This document shows, in pieces, positions 41,984 to 50,104 of a stretch of 64,000 nucleotides of DNA. The DNA comes from VRUE01 sp963817905 (GTDB lineage Bacteria > Actinomycetota > Thermoleophilia > Solirubrobacterales > 70-9), in NCBI GenBank assembly GCA_963817905.1, contig CAWFPS010000002.1:434001-498000 (forward strand). Direction: 5' to 3'. The stretch's first letter is position 1. Each line of letters begins with the position of its first letter. Both the position numbers and the translations under genes were made by a program. The notes beneath the pieces were generated by a model. That model did not search any database. It saw only the letters and a program-made list of their open reading frames with translations, and was not told the origin of the DNA.

Positions 41984-43600
41984 ATGGAAATCAAGCCTGA
42001 CGAGATCGCATCGATCCTCCGCGAGAGGATCGAGGGACTGGACACGGAATCCGCCGACCTGGCCGAGGTCGGAACCGTGCTCTCTGTCGCCGACGGAATT
42101 GCCCGCATCCACGGGCTCGACAACTGCATGGCATTGGAGATGCTGGAGCTTCCGCACGGCGTCACCGGCCTGGCGCTCAACCTCGAGGCCGACAACGTCG
42201 GCGCCGTCCTCTTCGGCGAGTGGGACAAGATCGTCGAGGGCGACACGGTCAAGCGCACCGGGCACCTGCTGCGGATCCCCGTCGGCGACGAGCTGCTCGG
42301 CCGCATGGTCGACCCGCTCGGGCGCCCACTCGACGACAAGGGCGATGTGGCGACGACGCAGACCCGCCCGGCCGAGTTCAAGGCGCCCGGCGTGGTTCAG
42401 CGCCAGCCGGTGACCGAACCGGTGCAGACCGGGCTGATGTCGATCGACGGGATGATCCCGATCGGCCGTGGACAGCGAGAGCTGATCATCGGCGACCGCC
42501 AGACCGGCAAGACGGCGATCGCGATCGACACGATCATCAACAACCGCGACAAGGACATGGTCTGCATCTACGTCGCGATCGGGCAGAAGATGTCCACGGT
42601 CGTCCAGCTCAAGCAGGTGCTGGAGGAGAACGGCGCGATGGAGAACACGATCATCGTCGCCGCCCCCGCCGACGAGGCGGCCCCGATTAAGTTCATCGCC
42701 CCCTACGCGGGCTGCGCGATGGGCGAGCACTTTCTCTACAACGGCAAGGCGGCGCTCTGCGTCTACGACGATCTCACCAAGCACGCCTACGCCTACCGCC
42801 AGATGTCGCTGCTGCTGCGTCGCCCGCCGGGTCGCGAGGCTTACCCGGGCGACGTCTTCTACCTGCACTCCCGCCTCTTGGAGCGGGCGGTGAAGCTCAA
42901 TGACGACCTCGGCGGCGGCTCGCTGACGGCATTGCCGATCATCGAGACCCAGGCCTCCGACGTCTCCGCCTACATCCCGACCAACGTGATCTCGATCACC
43001 GACGGTCAGATCTTCCTCGAGTCCGACCTCTTTTACTCGGGTGTTCGCCCGGCGATCAACGTCGGCATCTCGGTCTCGCGGGTGGGCGGCAACGCGCAGA
43101 CCAAGGCAATGAAGAAGGTCGCCGGCAAGCTGCGCCTCGACCTCTCCCAGTACCGCGACCTGGAGGCCTTCGCCCAGTTCGGCTCCGAGCTCGATCCCGA
43201 GACGCAGAAGACGCTGAACCGCGGCGAACGGCTGGTCGAGCTGCTCAAGCAGAAGGAGCGCGAGCCGCTGGAGGTCGCCGACCAGGTGGCGGCGATCTAC
43301 TCGGGCACCGGCGGCTACCTCGACCGGATCAAGACCGAGCGCGTCGGCGAGTTTCTCGGCGACCTGAAGATCCGCCTGCATTCCGAGAAGGCCGAGCTGC
43401 TGAAGCGGATCGGCGACAGCGGCAAGCTCGAGGAGGCCGACGAGGAGGAGTTGGGCAAGGCGATCGCCGATTTCGTCGACGACTTCGGCCCCGACTTCGA
43501 CGAGCACGGCGACCCGCTGGAGGCCGGCGAATCCGACCGGGTCAAGTCATCCGAGGAGCGAGCCAAGCCGAGCCGCACCGAGGAGGCCGCCGCAGTATGA
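41984..43600 (+). CDS. atpA: ATP synthase F1 subunit alpha
   Basis: A 538-residue subunit with start ATG 41984. The P-loop is GDRQTGKTAIAIDTI. Other markers are DEIASILRERIEGL (N-terminus), LLGRMVDPLGRPLD, VYDDLTKHAYAYRQMSLLLRRPPGREAYPGDVFYLHSRLLERA and the VGGNAQTKAMKKVAG region. The C-terminus is about 30 residues longer than the common alpha subunit, with an acidic/basic tail (ESDRVKSSEERAKPSRTEEAAAV). Between this gene and atpG lies a 14-bp perfect hairpin that does not fit the otherwise tight spacing. Confidence 0.97.
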   Translation: MEIKPDEIASILRERIEGLDTESADLAEVGTVLSVADGIARIHGLDNCMALEMLELPHGVTGLALNLEADNVGAVLFGEWDKIVEGDTVKRTGHLLRIPVGDELLGRMVDPLGRPLDDKGDVATTQTRPAEFKAPGVVQRQPVTEPVQTGLMSIDGMIPIGRGQRELIIGDRQTGKTAIAIDTIINNRDKDMVCIYVAIGQKMSTVVQLKQVLEENGAMENTIIVAAPADEAAPIKFIAPYAGCAMGEHFLYNGKAALCVYDDLTKHAYAYRQMSLLLRRPPGREAYPGDVFYLHSRLLERAVKLNDDLGGGSLTALPIIETQASDVSAYIPTNVISITDGQIFLESDLFYSGVRPAINVGISVSRVGGNAQTKAMKKVAGKLRLDLSQYRDLEAFAQFGSELDPETQKTLNRGERLVELLKQKEREPLEVADQVAAIYSGTGGYLDRIKTERVGEFLGDLKIRLHSEKAELLKRIGDSGKLEEADEEELGKAIADFVDDFGPDFDEHGDPLEAGESDRVKSSEERAKPSRTEEAAAV

Positions 43601-43603
43601 GTG

Positions 43604-43648
43604 CGAGACGTGCATTTACCACGCATATGGGGGCAAATGCACGTCTCG
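43604..43648. repeat. Hairpin element between atpA and atpG
   Basis: CGAGACGTGCATTT (43604-43617) pairs perfectly with AAATGCACGTCTCG (43635-43648) around a 17-nt loop. The loop contains CCACGCATATGG, which is also in the repeat flanking the DUF559 gene (13868-13879). It is inside a run of co-transcribed genes, so it may adjust expression of the downstream cistrons. Confidence 0.8.
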
Positions 43649-43674
43649 GCCGACGGGAGCGGGAGCACTGAGCT

Positions 43675-44595
43675 ATGGCAACGCAGAAGGACGTCAAGAA
43701 TCGCATTGCGTCGATCAAGAACATCAACAAGATCACGCGGGCGATGGAGATGGTGGCGGCCGCGAGGCTGCGCCGGGCCGAGCAGCGGATCGAGCAGCTG
43801 CGGCCCTACGCGCAGTCGATGCGCAAGCTGACCCGCCGCGCCGCCGAGCAGGCGGGCGGGATTCCGCGTGTGCCGGTGCTCGAGCAGCGCGAGGAGGAGA
43901 AGCGTGTCGGGATCGTCCTGATCACCGGCGACCGCGGATTGGCCGGCGCCTTCAACACCAACATCATCCGCGACGGCCTGCGCCTGCGCGACGAGCTTCG
44001 CGAGGAGGGCAAGGAATCCGCCTTCTCCGCCGTCGGCCGCAAGGGCGTCTCGGCGCTGACCTTCCGCAAAGTGGAGCCGCGGACCTCATACGTCGGCTTC
44101 ACCGACCGGCCCGGCTTCGCCAACGCGCGCGAGATCGGCGAGGAGCTGACCGCCCGCTACGTCGACGAGGAGCTCGACCGGGTCGAGCTGGTCTACAACC
44201 GCTACGTCTCGCCGCTGACCCAGCACGTCTGGCGGCAGACGCTGCTTCCCCTGCAGCAGGCCGACGTGATCGGCGAGGGCGTTGCCGAGGAGGAAGAGGA
44301 GGGCACCGAGACCGAGATCGAGAAGGCGCACAGCCACTCGATCTGGGACTACGAGCCCGATGCCGAGGAGCTGCTGGGGCAGTTGATCCCCGAGTACGTG
44401 AACATCTCCGTCTACCGGGCGCTGCTGGAGTCGGCGGCGTCGGAGCTGGGAGCGCGGATGACCGCGATGCGCAGCGCCGCGGAGAACGCGGAGGAAATGA
44501 TGGGCGACCTGACCCTGGAGATGAACCGGGTCAGGCAGGCCGAGATCACCCAGGAGATCCTCGAGGTCGTCGCCGGCGCCGAGGCGCTTGGATAA
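43675..44595 (+). CDS. atpG: ATP synthase F1 subunit gamma
   Basis: A 306-residue central shaft subunit. The start reads ATQKDVKNRIASIKNINKITRAMEMVAAARLRRAEQRI and the end EMMGDLTLEMNRVRQAEITQEILEVVAGAEAL. The middle contains GIVLITGDRGLAGAFNTNIIRDGLRL. An acidic insertion EEEEEGTETEIEKAHSHS near residue 205 is longer than in E. coli gamma and lies in the loop region where chloroplast and mycobacterial gamma subunits also carry additions. Confidence 0.96.
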   Translation: MATQKDVKNRIASIKNINKITRAMEMVAAARLRRAEQRIEQLRPYAQSMRKLTRRAAEQAGGIPRVPVLEQREEEKRVGIVLITGDRGLAGAFNTNIIRDGLRLRDELREEGKESAFSAVGRKGVSALTFRKVEPRTSYVGFTDRPGFANAREIGEELTARYVDEELDRVELVYNRYVSPLTQHVWRQTLLPLQQADVIGEGVAEEEEEGTETEIEKAHSHSIWDYEPDAEELLGQLIPEYVNISVYRALLESAASELGARMTAMRSAAENAEEMMGDLTLEMNRVRQAEITQEILEVVAGAEALG

Positions 44596-44620
44596 AGCTG
44601 AGAATCGAGAAAAGGAACCA

Positions 44621-46048
44621 ATGTCTGAGAGCAACGGAGCAAACGTAGGGCGAGTCGAGCAGGTGACCGGTGTCGTCGTCGATGCGGTCTTCCCGGACAA
44701 GCTGCCGGAGATCTACTCGGCGGTGAAGATCGAGATGGCCGGCGACGCCGACAACGAGGCGACGGAGCTGGTCTGCGAGGTGCAGCAGCACCTCGGCGAC
44801 GACCGGGTCCGCACGGTGGCGATGGACGCCACCGACGGGTTGCAGCGCGGCGACAAGGTGACCGACACCGGCGGCCCGATCTCGGTCCCGGTCGGTGACG
44901 CCACTCTGGGCCGGATCTTCAACCTGCTCGGCGAGCCGATCGACCTCGGCGAGCCCGTTGAGACCGAGGAGCGCTGGCCGATCCACCGCTCGGCGCCCGC
45001 GGCGTCCGACCTCGCTCCCACCCAGGAGATCCTCGAGACCGGGATCAAGGTGATCGACCTGCTCGCGCCCTACGCCAAGGGCGGCAAGGTCGGGCTCTTC
45101 GGCGGTGCCGGCGTCGGCAAGACGGTGCTGATCCAGGAGCTGATCCGCTCGATCGGCGAAGAGCACGAAGGCCTCTCGGCCTTCTGCGGCGTCGGCGAGC
45201 GCTCGCGCGAGGGCAACGACCTCTGGCTCGAGATGAAGGAGTCCGGCGTCATCGACAAGACGATGCTGGTCTTCGGCCAGATGAACGAGCCCCCCGGAGC
45301 CCGTCTCCGCGTCGCGCTCTCGGGCCTGACGATGGCCGAATACTTCCGCGAGCAGGGCGGCCAGGACGTGCTGCTCTTCATCGACAACATCTTCCGCTTC
45401 GTCCAGGCGGGCTCCGAGGTCTCGGCCCTGCTCGGGCGGATGCCATCGGCGGTCGGCTACCAGCCGACGCTGGAGACCGAGATGGGCGAACTGCAGGAGC
45501 GGATCACCTCGACCGAGCGCGGCTCGGTCACCTCGGTGCAGGCGATCTACGTCCCCGCCGACGACCTCACCGACCCGGCGCCGGCCTCGGTCTTCGCCCA
45601 CCTCAACGCGACGACGACGCTCTCGCGGGCGATCTCCGAGAAGGGGATCTACCCGGCCGTCGACCCGCTCGACTCGACCTCGACCATCCTCAAGCCCGAC
45701 GTGGTCGGTGAGGAGCACTACCGGACCGCGACCGAGGTGCAGGAGGTGCTGCAGCGCTACAAGGAGCTGCAGGACATCATCGCCATCCTCGGCATCGACG
45801 AGCTCTCCGACGAGGACAAGCAGACGGTCTCGCGCGCCCGCAAGATCGAGCGCTTCCTCTCGCAGCCGTTCTTCGTCGCCGAGCAGTTCACCGGCCGCAC
45901 CGGCGAGTACGTGCCGGTGGGGGAGACGGTGCGCGGCTTCCGCGAGATCCTCGACGGCCAGCACGACGACCTCTCCGAGGGCGCCTTCTACATGAAGGGC
46001 GGCATCGACCAGGTCACCGCCGACGCCGGAGCGGCCGCGGCGGCCTAG
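44621..46048 (+). CDS. atpD: ATP synthase F1 subunit beta
   Basis: A 475-residue catalytic subunit; start ATG 44621 with AAAGGA 5 nt upstream. The P-loop is FGGAGVGKTVLIQELI. The catalytic Glu is in CGVGERSREGNDLW, the Walker B region is DVLLFIDNIFRFVQAGSEVSALLGRMPSAVGYQPTL, and the DELSD element is IDELSDEDKQTVSRARKIERFLSQPFFVAEQFTGR. It binds and interconverts ADP+Pi and ATP. Flanked by atpG and atpC in the usual order. Confidence 0.98.
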   Translation: MSESNGANVGRVEQVTGVVVDAVFPDKLPEIYSAVKIEMAGDADNEATELVCEVQQHLGDDRVRTVAMDATDGLQRGDKVTDTGGPISVPVGDATLGRIFNLLGEPIDLGEPVETEERWPIHRSAPAASDLAPTQEILETGIKVIDLLAPYAKGGKVGLFGGAGVGKTVLIQELIRSIGEEHEGLSAFCGVGERSREGNDLWLEMKESGVIDKTMLVFGQMNEPPGARLRVALSGLTMAEYFREQGGQDVLLFIDNIFRFVQAGSEVSALLGRMPSAVGYQPTLETEMGELQERITSTERGSVTSVQAIYVPADDLTDPAPASVFAHLNATTTLSRAISEKGIYPAVDPLDSTSTILKPDVVGEEHYRTATEVQEVLQRYKELQDIIAILGIDELSDEDKQTVSRARKIERFLSQPFFVAEQFTGRTGEYVPVGETVRGFREILDGQHDDLSEGAFYMKGGIDQVTADAGAAAAA

Positions 46049-46057
46049 GGAGACGCA

Positions 46058-46471
46058 ATGGCAGCCGAGCACATGGTCGACGTCGAAGTCCTCACCCCCG
46101 AGGGGGAGGTCTTCAACGGCGAAGTGCGCCAGGTCTCGACCCGCACCGCGGTGGGAGAGCTGGGCGTCCTCGCCAACCACACCCCGCTGCTCGCCTCGCT
46201 GCACCCAACCGAGCTGCGTCTCCACATCAGCGACTCGGAGACGAAGCGCTACGCCCAGGCCCACGGCTGGCTACAGGTCTTCGGCAACCACGCCAAGCTC
46301 CTGGTCGAGGAGGCACTCGCTCCCGAGGACCTCGACACGGCGACGCTCAAAGAGCAGCTCGCCGACGCCGAGCAGCGACTGGCGGAGTCCGAGGAGGGCA
46401 GTGGCGCCCGCGCCCGCGCTGAGAAAGACCGCGACCGGGCCGAGGCGTTCCTCGCGATCGCCGAGGGGTGA
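46058..46471 (+). CDS. atpC: ATP synthase F1 subunit epsilon
   Basis: A 137-residue subunit with the N-terminal beta sandwich (VDVEVLTPEGEVFNGEVRQVSTRTAVGELGVLANHTPLLASLHPTELRL) and a C-terminal helical pair (LDTATLKEQLADAEQRLAESEEG). The second helix region is charged (GSGARARAEKDRDRAEAFLAIAEG). It couples and regulates the rotary motor. A stable hairpin follows the stop codon directly, ending the operon. Confidence 0.95.
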   Translation: MAAEHMVDVEVLTPEGEVFNGEVRQVSTRTAVGELGVLANHTPLLASLHPTELRLHISDSETKRYAQAHGWLQVFGNHAKLLVEEALAPEDLDTATLKEQLADAEQRLAESEEGSGARARAEKDRDRAEAFLAIAEG

Positions 46472-46497
46472 GCGAGTCGAGCACCGGCTCGACTCGC
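46472..46497 (+). terminator. Hairpin at the end of the atp operon
   Basis: GCGAGTCGAGC (46472-46482) pairs with GCTCGACTCGC (46487-46497), 11 bp without mismatch, loop ACCG. It begins immediately after the atpC stop. No U-tract follows, as is usual for high-GC hosts. Confidence 0.75.
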
Positions 46498-46515
46498 GCG
46501 AGCACAATGCGCTGA

Positions 46516-46890
46516 TCGCTGGCGCGAGCGTTCTGGGACCTCACCGACGAGATCCCCGAGCAGGTGCACGTCGCGGTCCCCCGTGGCGCACACCGACCGT
46601 CGATCGACCAGCCGCCCACCAAGGTGCACGTCTTCGATGCCGGGACCTTCGCGGTCGATCGGCAGCAGGCCCGAACCGACGCTGACGAGCCGTTCTGGGT
46701 CTACTCGCCGGAGCGCTCCGTGCTCGACGCGATAAGGATGGGGCGCTGGGTCGGCCACGACGTCGCCCTGCACGCGCTGCGGCGCTATATGGCGCAGCAG
46801 GGGGCCAGCGCCGCCCATCTGGCCGAGCTGGCGAGAGGGCTCGGTGGCAGCGCTCGGCTGCAACCGGCGCTAGAGGCCCTGCTCAGTTGA
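46516..46890 (+). pseudogene. C-terminal fragment of an AbiEi-type antitoxin
   Basis: The open frame after a stop at 46513 encodes LARAFWDLTDEIPEQVHVAVPRG, PPTKVHVFDAGTF and FWVYSPERSVLDAIRMGRWVGHDVALHALRRYM. This matches the middle and C-terminal parts of AbiEi-like antitoxins (type IV toxin-antitoxin). The N-terminal winged-helix half is missing. The stop overlaps the toxin remnant start as TTGA, so the ancestral pair was coupled. It lies directly behind the atp terminator. Confidence 0.7.
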
Positions 46891-47175
46891 CCGCGCAGGC
46901 AATCATCGATCAGACCGCAGATGAAGCTTTCGAGGCGCTGCAGGCCAAGGCCCGAGATGGCCAACGACGATGAGCACGTCCGCAACGTAGTCGCTCGAAT
47001 CTGTGCGCTAGAGCCAAATCCCCACGATGGCGTGGTGATCGACATGGCAACCATCAGGACCGAAGTCATGCGCGAGCGGTACCTGTCAACACGAATGAGA
47101 CACCTGTCGTTCGAATTTAGTGAGCAACCTCCTCGGTTTGACAGAATCGAAATTCTCAGCAGAAAAGCCCTGTAA
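46887..47175 (+). pseudogene. Remnant of an AbiEii-type nucleotidyltransferase toxin, frameshifted and deleted
   Basis: A TTG start at 46887 gives MTAQAIIDQTADEAFEALQAKARDGQRR and then stops at 46971. In the +1 frame from 46957, ANDDEHVRNVVARICALEPNPHDGVVIDMATIRTEVMRERY resembles the segment N(D/E)xxHV...DGVVFD of AbiEii nucleotidyltransferase toxins. The catalytic G-S and D-x-D region expected between them is absent, so the toxin is inactive. The region is more AT-rich than neighbours. Confidence 0.65.
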
Positions 47176-47193
47176 ATAAACGTATTCGTCCTA

Positions 47194-47235
47194 TGGCGGG
47201 GGCGGGTTTCGAACCCGCGAACTTCGGGTTATGAG
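47194..47235 (-). pseudogene. Truncated tRNA-Met(CAU), 3' half (likely integration-site scar)
   Basis: On the minus strand the sequence runs CTCATAACCCGAAG, GCGGGTTCGAAACCCGC and CCCCCGCCA. These are an anticodon loop (CAU), a T-arm and an acceptor 3' strand with CA, closest to initiator tRNA-Met. No D-arm or 5' acceptor strand precedes it (47236-47300). Such 3' tRNA halves are left when an element integrates into a tRNA gene and the 5' part is lost. Confidence 0.7.
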
Positions 47236-47380
47236 ATCGCAGGTCGCGGCCTCAGGAGTGGGGACGGTCAACCGGCGCTCGAAAGGGTCGATCCCCGCAG
47301 CGATCCCGTAGTTCAAATACCGTCCGCTGCGGCATGGACGCTCGCATCTCACGACGGCTGGCTTCGGGAGAGATCTCCGG

Positions 47381-48469
47381 ATGAGCGATGAGGTCGTCGC
47401 GCTGGCCACGCAGTTGCTTGGCTACGACACCTCTGGGCCGGAGGGGGTGCTGGAAGCTGCTGGGTTTGTCAAAGGGTGGCTTGAGGCTCGGGGGATCGAG
47501 GCTTTTCATGACGAGGTGCGTGGGTTGCCGGTGCTTCGGGCTGAGGTTGGGCCGGAGGGGGCGCCTACGGTCGTTCTTCACGGGCATCTGGATGTCGTTC
47601 CGGGCCTGCCGGGGCAGTTTGAGCCTCGGGTCGAGGGGGACCGGCTCTATGGACGGGGTGCCTATGACATGAAGGGCGGGTTGGCGGCGATGCTGCTGGC
47701 TCTGGTGGCCATGCGCGATCAGGACGGGGTGCGGGTGCGGTTGGGGATCGTCGGGGACGAGGAGTCCGAGGAGGAAGTCGAACGGGGGTCCGATCATCTG
47801 GTCGACAGCGGCTTTCTGGGCGACTTCGCGATCACCGGCGAGCCGACTGACCTGCACATCGGAGTCGAGGCCAAGGGGGTGCTGGCGCTGCGGGTTACGG
47901 TCGAGGGGACTGCTGCCCACGGGGCGACGCCCTGGCTGGGCGAAAACGCGGTTTTGCGGGCGATCGACGTTTTCCGCAGTATCGAGTCGCTACCGTTCGC
48001 CCGGCACTCCTCGGAGCTATTCGATCGCCCTTCGATCAACCTCGGTCGGATCGTGGGCGGCGACGCGCTCAACAAGGTGCCCGACCGATGCGCCATCGAC
48101 GTCGACATCCGCTACCTGCCAGACCAGGACCCCGCTGCCCTGCTGGAGCAGGTGGAGGGCATCGCCGCGGCCGAGGTGGAGCAGCTCTTCACCCGGCCGC
48201 CGGCCGTGGTCGACCGCGAGCTGCCCTACGTGCTCGCCCTGCGCGAGGCGGCGCGGACCCATCACGACGGCGAGCCGATGAGCGTCGGGCGCGACGGCGC
48301 TTCCGACGCGGTCTCCTTCCTGCGGGTCGGCGTCCCGGCGGTCGAGTTCGGCCCGGCCGGCGAAGGCCACCACGGGCCCGAGGAGTGGGTCTCGGTCTCC
48401 TCGCTGCACACCTACCGGCAGACGCTCGAGACCTTCCTGCGCTCGCTTCCGGCCAGGCTCGACGCTTGA
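47381..48469 (+). CDS. M20-family zinc peptidase (DapE/ArgE/CPG2-like)
   Basis: A 362-residue metallohydrolase. Metal ligands are visible: His and Asp in VVLHGHLDVVPG, Asp in LYGRGAYDMKGG, Glu-Glu in VGDEESEEEVERG, Glu in DFAITGEPTDLHIGVEAKG, and the last His in GPAGEGHHGPEEWVSV. The dimerisation domain lies between (TVEGTAAHGATPWLG). It may deacylate succinyl-diaminopimelate or another N-acyl amino acid; specificity is not clear. The first half uses GGG for glycine far more than the second half. The start lies 146 bp after the tRNA fragment. Confidence 0.88.
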   Translation: MSDEVVALATQLLGYDTSGPEGVLEAAGFVKGWLEARGIEAFHDEVRGLPVLRAEVGPEGAPTVVLHGHLDVVPGLPGQFEPRVEGDRLYGRGAYDMKGGLAAMLLALVAMRDQDGVRVRLGIVGDEESEEEVERGSDHLVDSGFLGDFAITGEPTDLHIGVEAKGVLALRVTVEGTAAHGATPWLGENAVLRAIDVFRSIESLPFARHSSELFDRPSINLGRIVGGDALNKVPDRCAIDVDIRYLPDQDPAALLEQVEGIAAAEVEQLFTRPPAVVDRELPYVLALREAARTHHDGEPMSVGRDGASDAVSFLRVGVPAVEFGPAGEGHHGPEEWVSVSSLHTYRQTLETFLRSLPARLDA

Positions 48470-48478
48470 GGGGCAAGC

Positions 48479-50104
48479 GTGGTTGAGCCCGTCTTCAGCA
48501 AGCCGCCTCCCGAGGGCGACCACGAGCCGGCGCCGAAGCCGAAGCGCTTCTGGTGGCGTTTCACGCTGGGCTCGGTGGTGATCGTCGTCGCCGTCTCCGC
48601 AGCGACCGCGGCCAGCATCCTCCTCTACATCGGCAGCATCGCGACGGCGCTATCCCATCACAACATCTACAACGCCAAACTGCACCGCTACCTCTCCAGG
48701 GTCAACGGCGGCGAGCCCGAGAACATCCTCATCCTCGGCTCCGACAAGCGCGCCAACCTCGCCGAAGACCCGGGCCGCTCCGACACGACGATCCTGCTGC
48801 GGCTCGACCCCGACCGCGAAGCGATCGCGGTGATGTCGATCCCCCGCGACCTCAAGGTCGAAATCCCCGGTTACGGGACGGAAAAGTTCAACGCCGCCTA
48901 CACCTTCGGCGGGCCGAAGCTGACCCTGCAGGTGGTCAAGGAACTGACCGGGCTGCAGATCAACCACGTGGTCAACGTCGACTTCCTCGGCTTCGTCCGC
49001 GCCGTCGACGCGATCGGCTGCGTCTACACCGACGTCGACCGCCGCTACTACCACTCCAACCTCGGCGTGCCGGCCTCCGAACAGTATGCGGAAATCAACA
49101 TCAAGCCGGGCTACCAGCTGCTCTGCGGCAAGAAGGCGCTGCAGTACGTGCGCTACCGCCACACCGACACCGACATCGTCCGCTCGGCCCGCCAGCAGGA
49201 CTTCCTCAGCTCGGCCCGCGCCCGGGTGCCGATCTCCAAGCTGGTCTTGGGCCAGAACGACCTGGTCGACATCTTCACCAAGTACACGACCTCCGACATC
49301 AGCGACACCTCGACGATGCTGCAGGTGATGAAGCTCTTCGTCGCCTCGCGCAATGCCAAGATCAAGGAGATCCACTTCCCGGCCGAACTGGGCCCGAGCT
49401 TTGTCTACGCCTCGCCGGAAGCGATCCAGGAAACGGTCGACAAGTTCCTCGGGATCGAAGCCAGCGCCGGCCCGCGCGGCATCCTCGACGAAGGGCGCAG
49501 CGAGGACGGGGGCGGCAAGCACTCCAAGAAGGGCAAGAAGAAGAAGAAGCACCGCGCCCCGAAGCCCCACATCAAGGCCAAGCCGCCGGGCAGCGACGGG
49601 CTGGTCCCGGACCGCGAAGCCGGCGAACTGGAGGCGAAGTCGGTGGCGCCGAAGGTCAGCTCGGCCTTCCCGGTCTTCTACCCGACCCGGCTGCCCTCCG
49701 GCGCCTACTACGTCGAAAGCAACTCCTACGTGCACGTCCAGGACCCGCGCATCTACCACTTCAAAGACACTGACGGGACCCGCCACGGCGCCTACCGAAT
49801 GGTGGTCGAGTGGCCGCTCTCCGATGGCATCCACTACTTCGGGCTGCAGGGGATCCAGGGCTGGTCGGACCCGCCGATCCTCGATAACCCGAGCTTGAGC
49901 AAGACGATCAACGGGCGCGAATACGACATCTACGTGGACGGCGACCGCGTCTCTTTGGTCGCCTGGCACCGCGGCAACAACTCCTACTGGGTCGCCAACG
50001 ACCTGCTCAATACCCTGAGCAGCGAGCAGATGATCGGGATGGCGCGCGCGGCTGACGTGAAGGTGCCAAATCAGAAGCGGAGAAGGGGGAAGGCGAAGCG
50101 ATGA
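48479..50104 (+). CDS. LytR-CpsA-Psr (LCP) family cell-wall polymer ligase
   Basis: A 541-residue protein, GTG start. A short cytosolic N-terminus, one transmembrane helix (TLGSVVIVVAVSAATAASILLYIG), then the LCP domain: NILILGSDKRANLAEDPGRSDTTILLRLDPDREAIAVMSIPRDLKVEIPGYGTEKFNAAYTFGG and VRYRHTDTDIVRSARQQDFL. Arg and Asp residues of the pyrophosphate site are conserved. A Lys-rich linker (KHSKKGKKKKKHRAPK) precedes a C-terminal domain of about 150 residues. It should attach a lipid-linked polymer to peptidoglycan. It overlaps the UDP-sugar dehydrogenase start by 4 nt. Confidence 0.93.
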   Translation: MVEPVFSKPPPEGDHEPAPKPKRFWWRFTLGSVVIVVAVSAATAASILLYIGSIATALSHHNIYNAKLHRYLSRVNGGEPENILILGSDKRANLAEDPGRSDTTILLRLDPDREAIAVMSIPRDLKVEIPGYGTEKFNAAYTFGGPKLTLQVVKELTGLQINHVVNVDFLGFVRAVDAIGCVYTDVDRRYYHSNLGVPASEQYAEINIKPGYQLLCGKKALQYVRYRHTDTDIVRSARQQDFLSSARARVPISKLVLGQNDLVDIFTKYTTSDISDTSTMLQVMKLFVASRNAKIKEIHFPAELGPSFVYASPEAIQETVDKFLGIEASAGPRGILDEGRSEDGGGKHSKKGKKKKKHRAPKPHIKAKPPGSDGLVPDREAGELEAKSVAPKVSSAFPVFYPTRLPSGAYYVESNSYVHVQDPRIYHFKDTDGTRHGAYRMVVEWPLSDGIHYFGLQGIQGWSDPPILDNPSLSKTINGREYDIYVDGDRVSLVAWHRGNNSYWVANDLLNTLSSEQMIGMARAADVKVPNQKRRRGKAKR

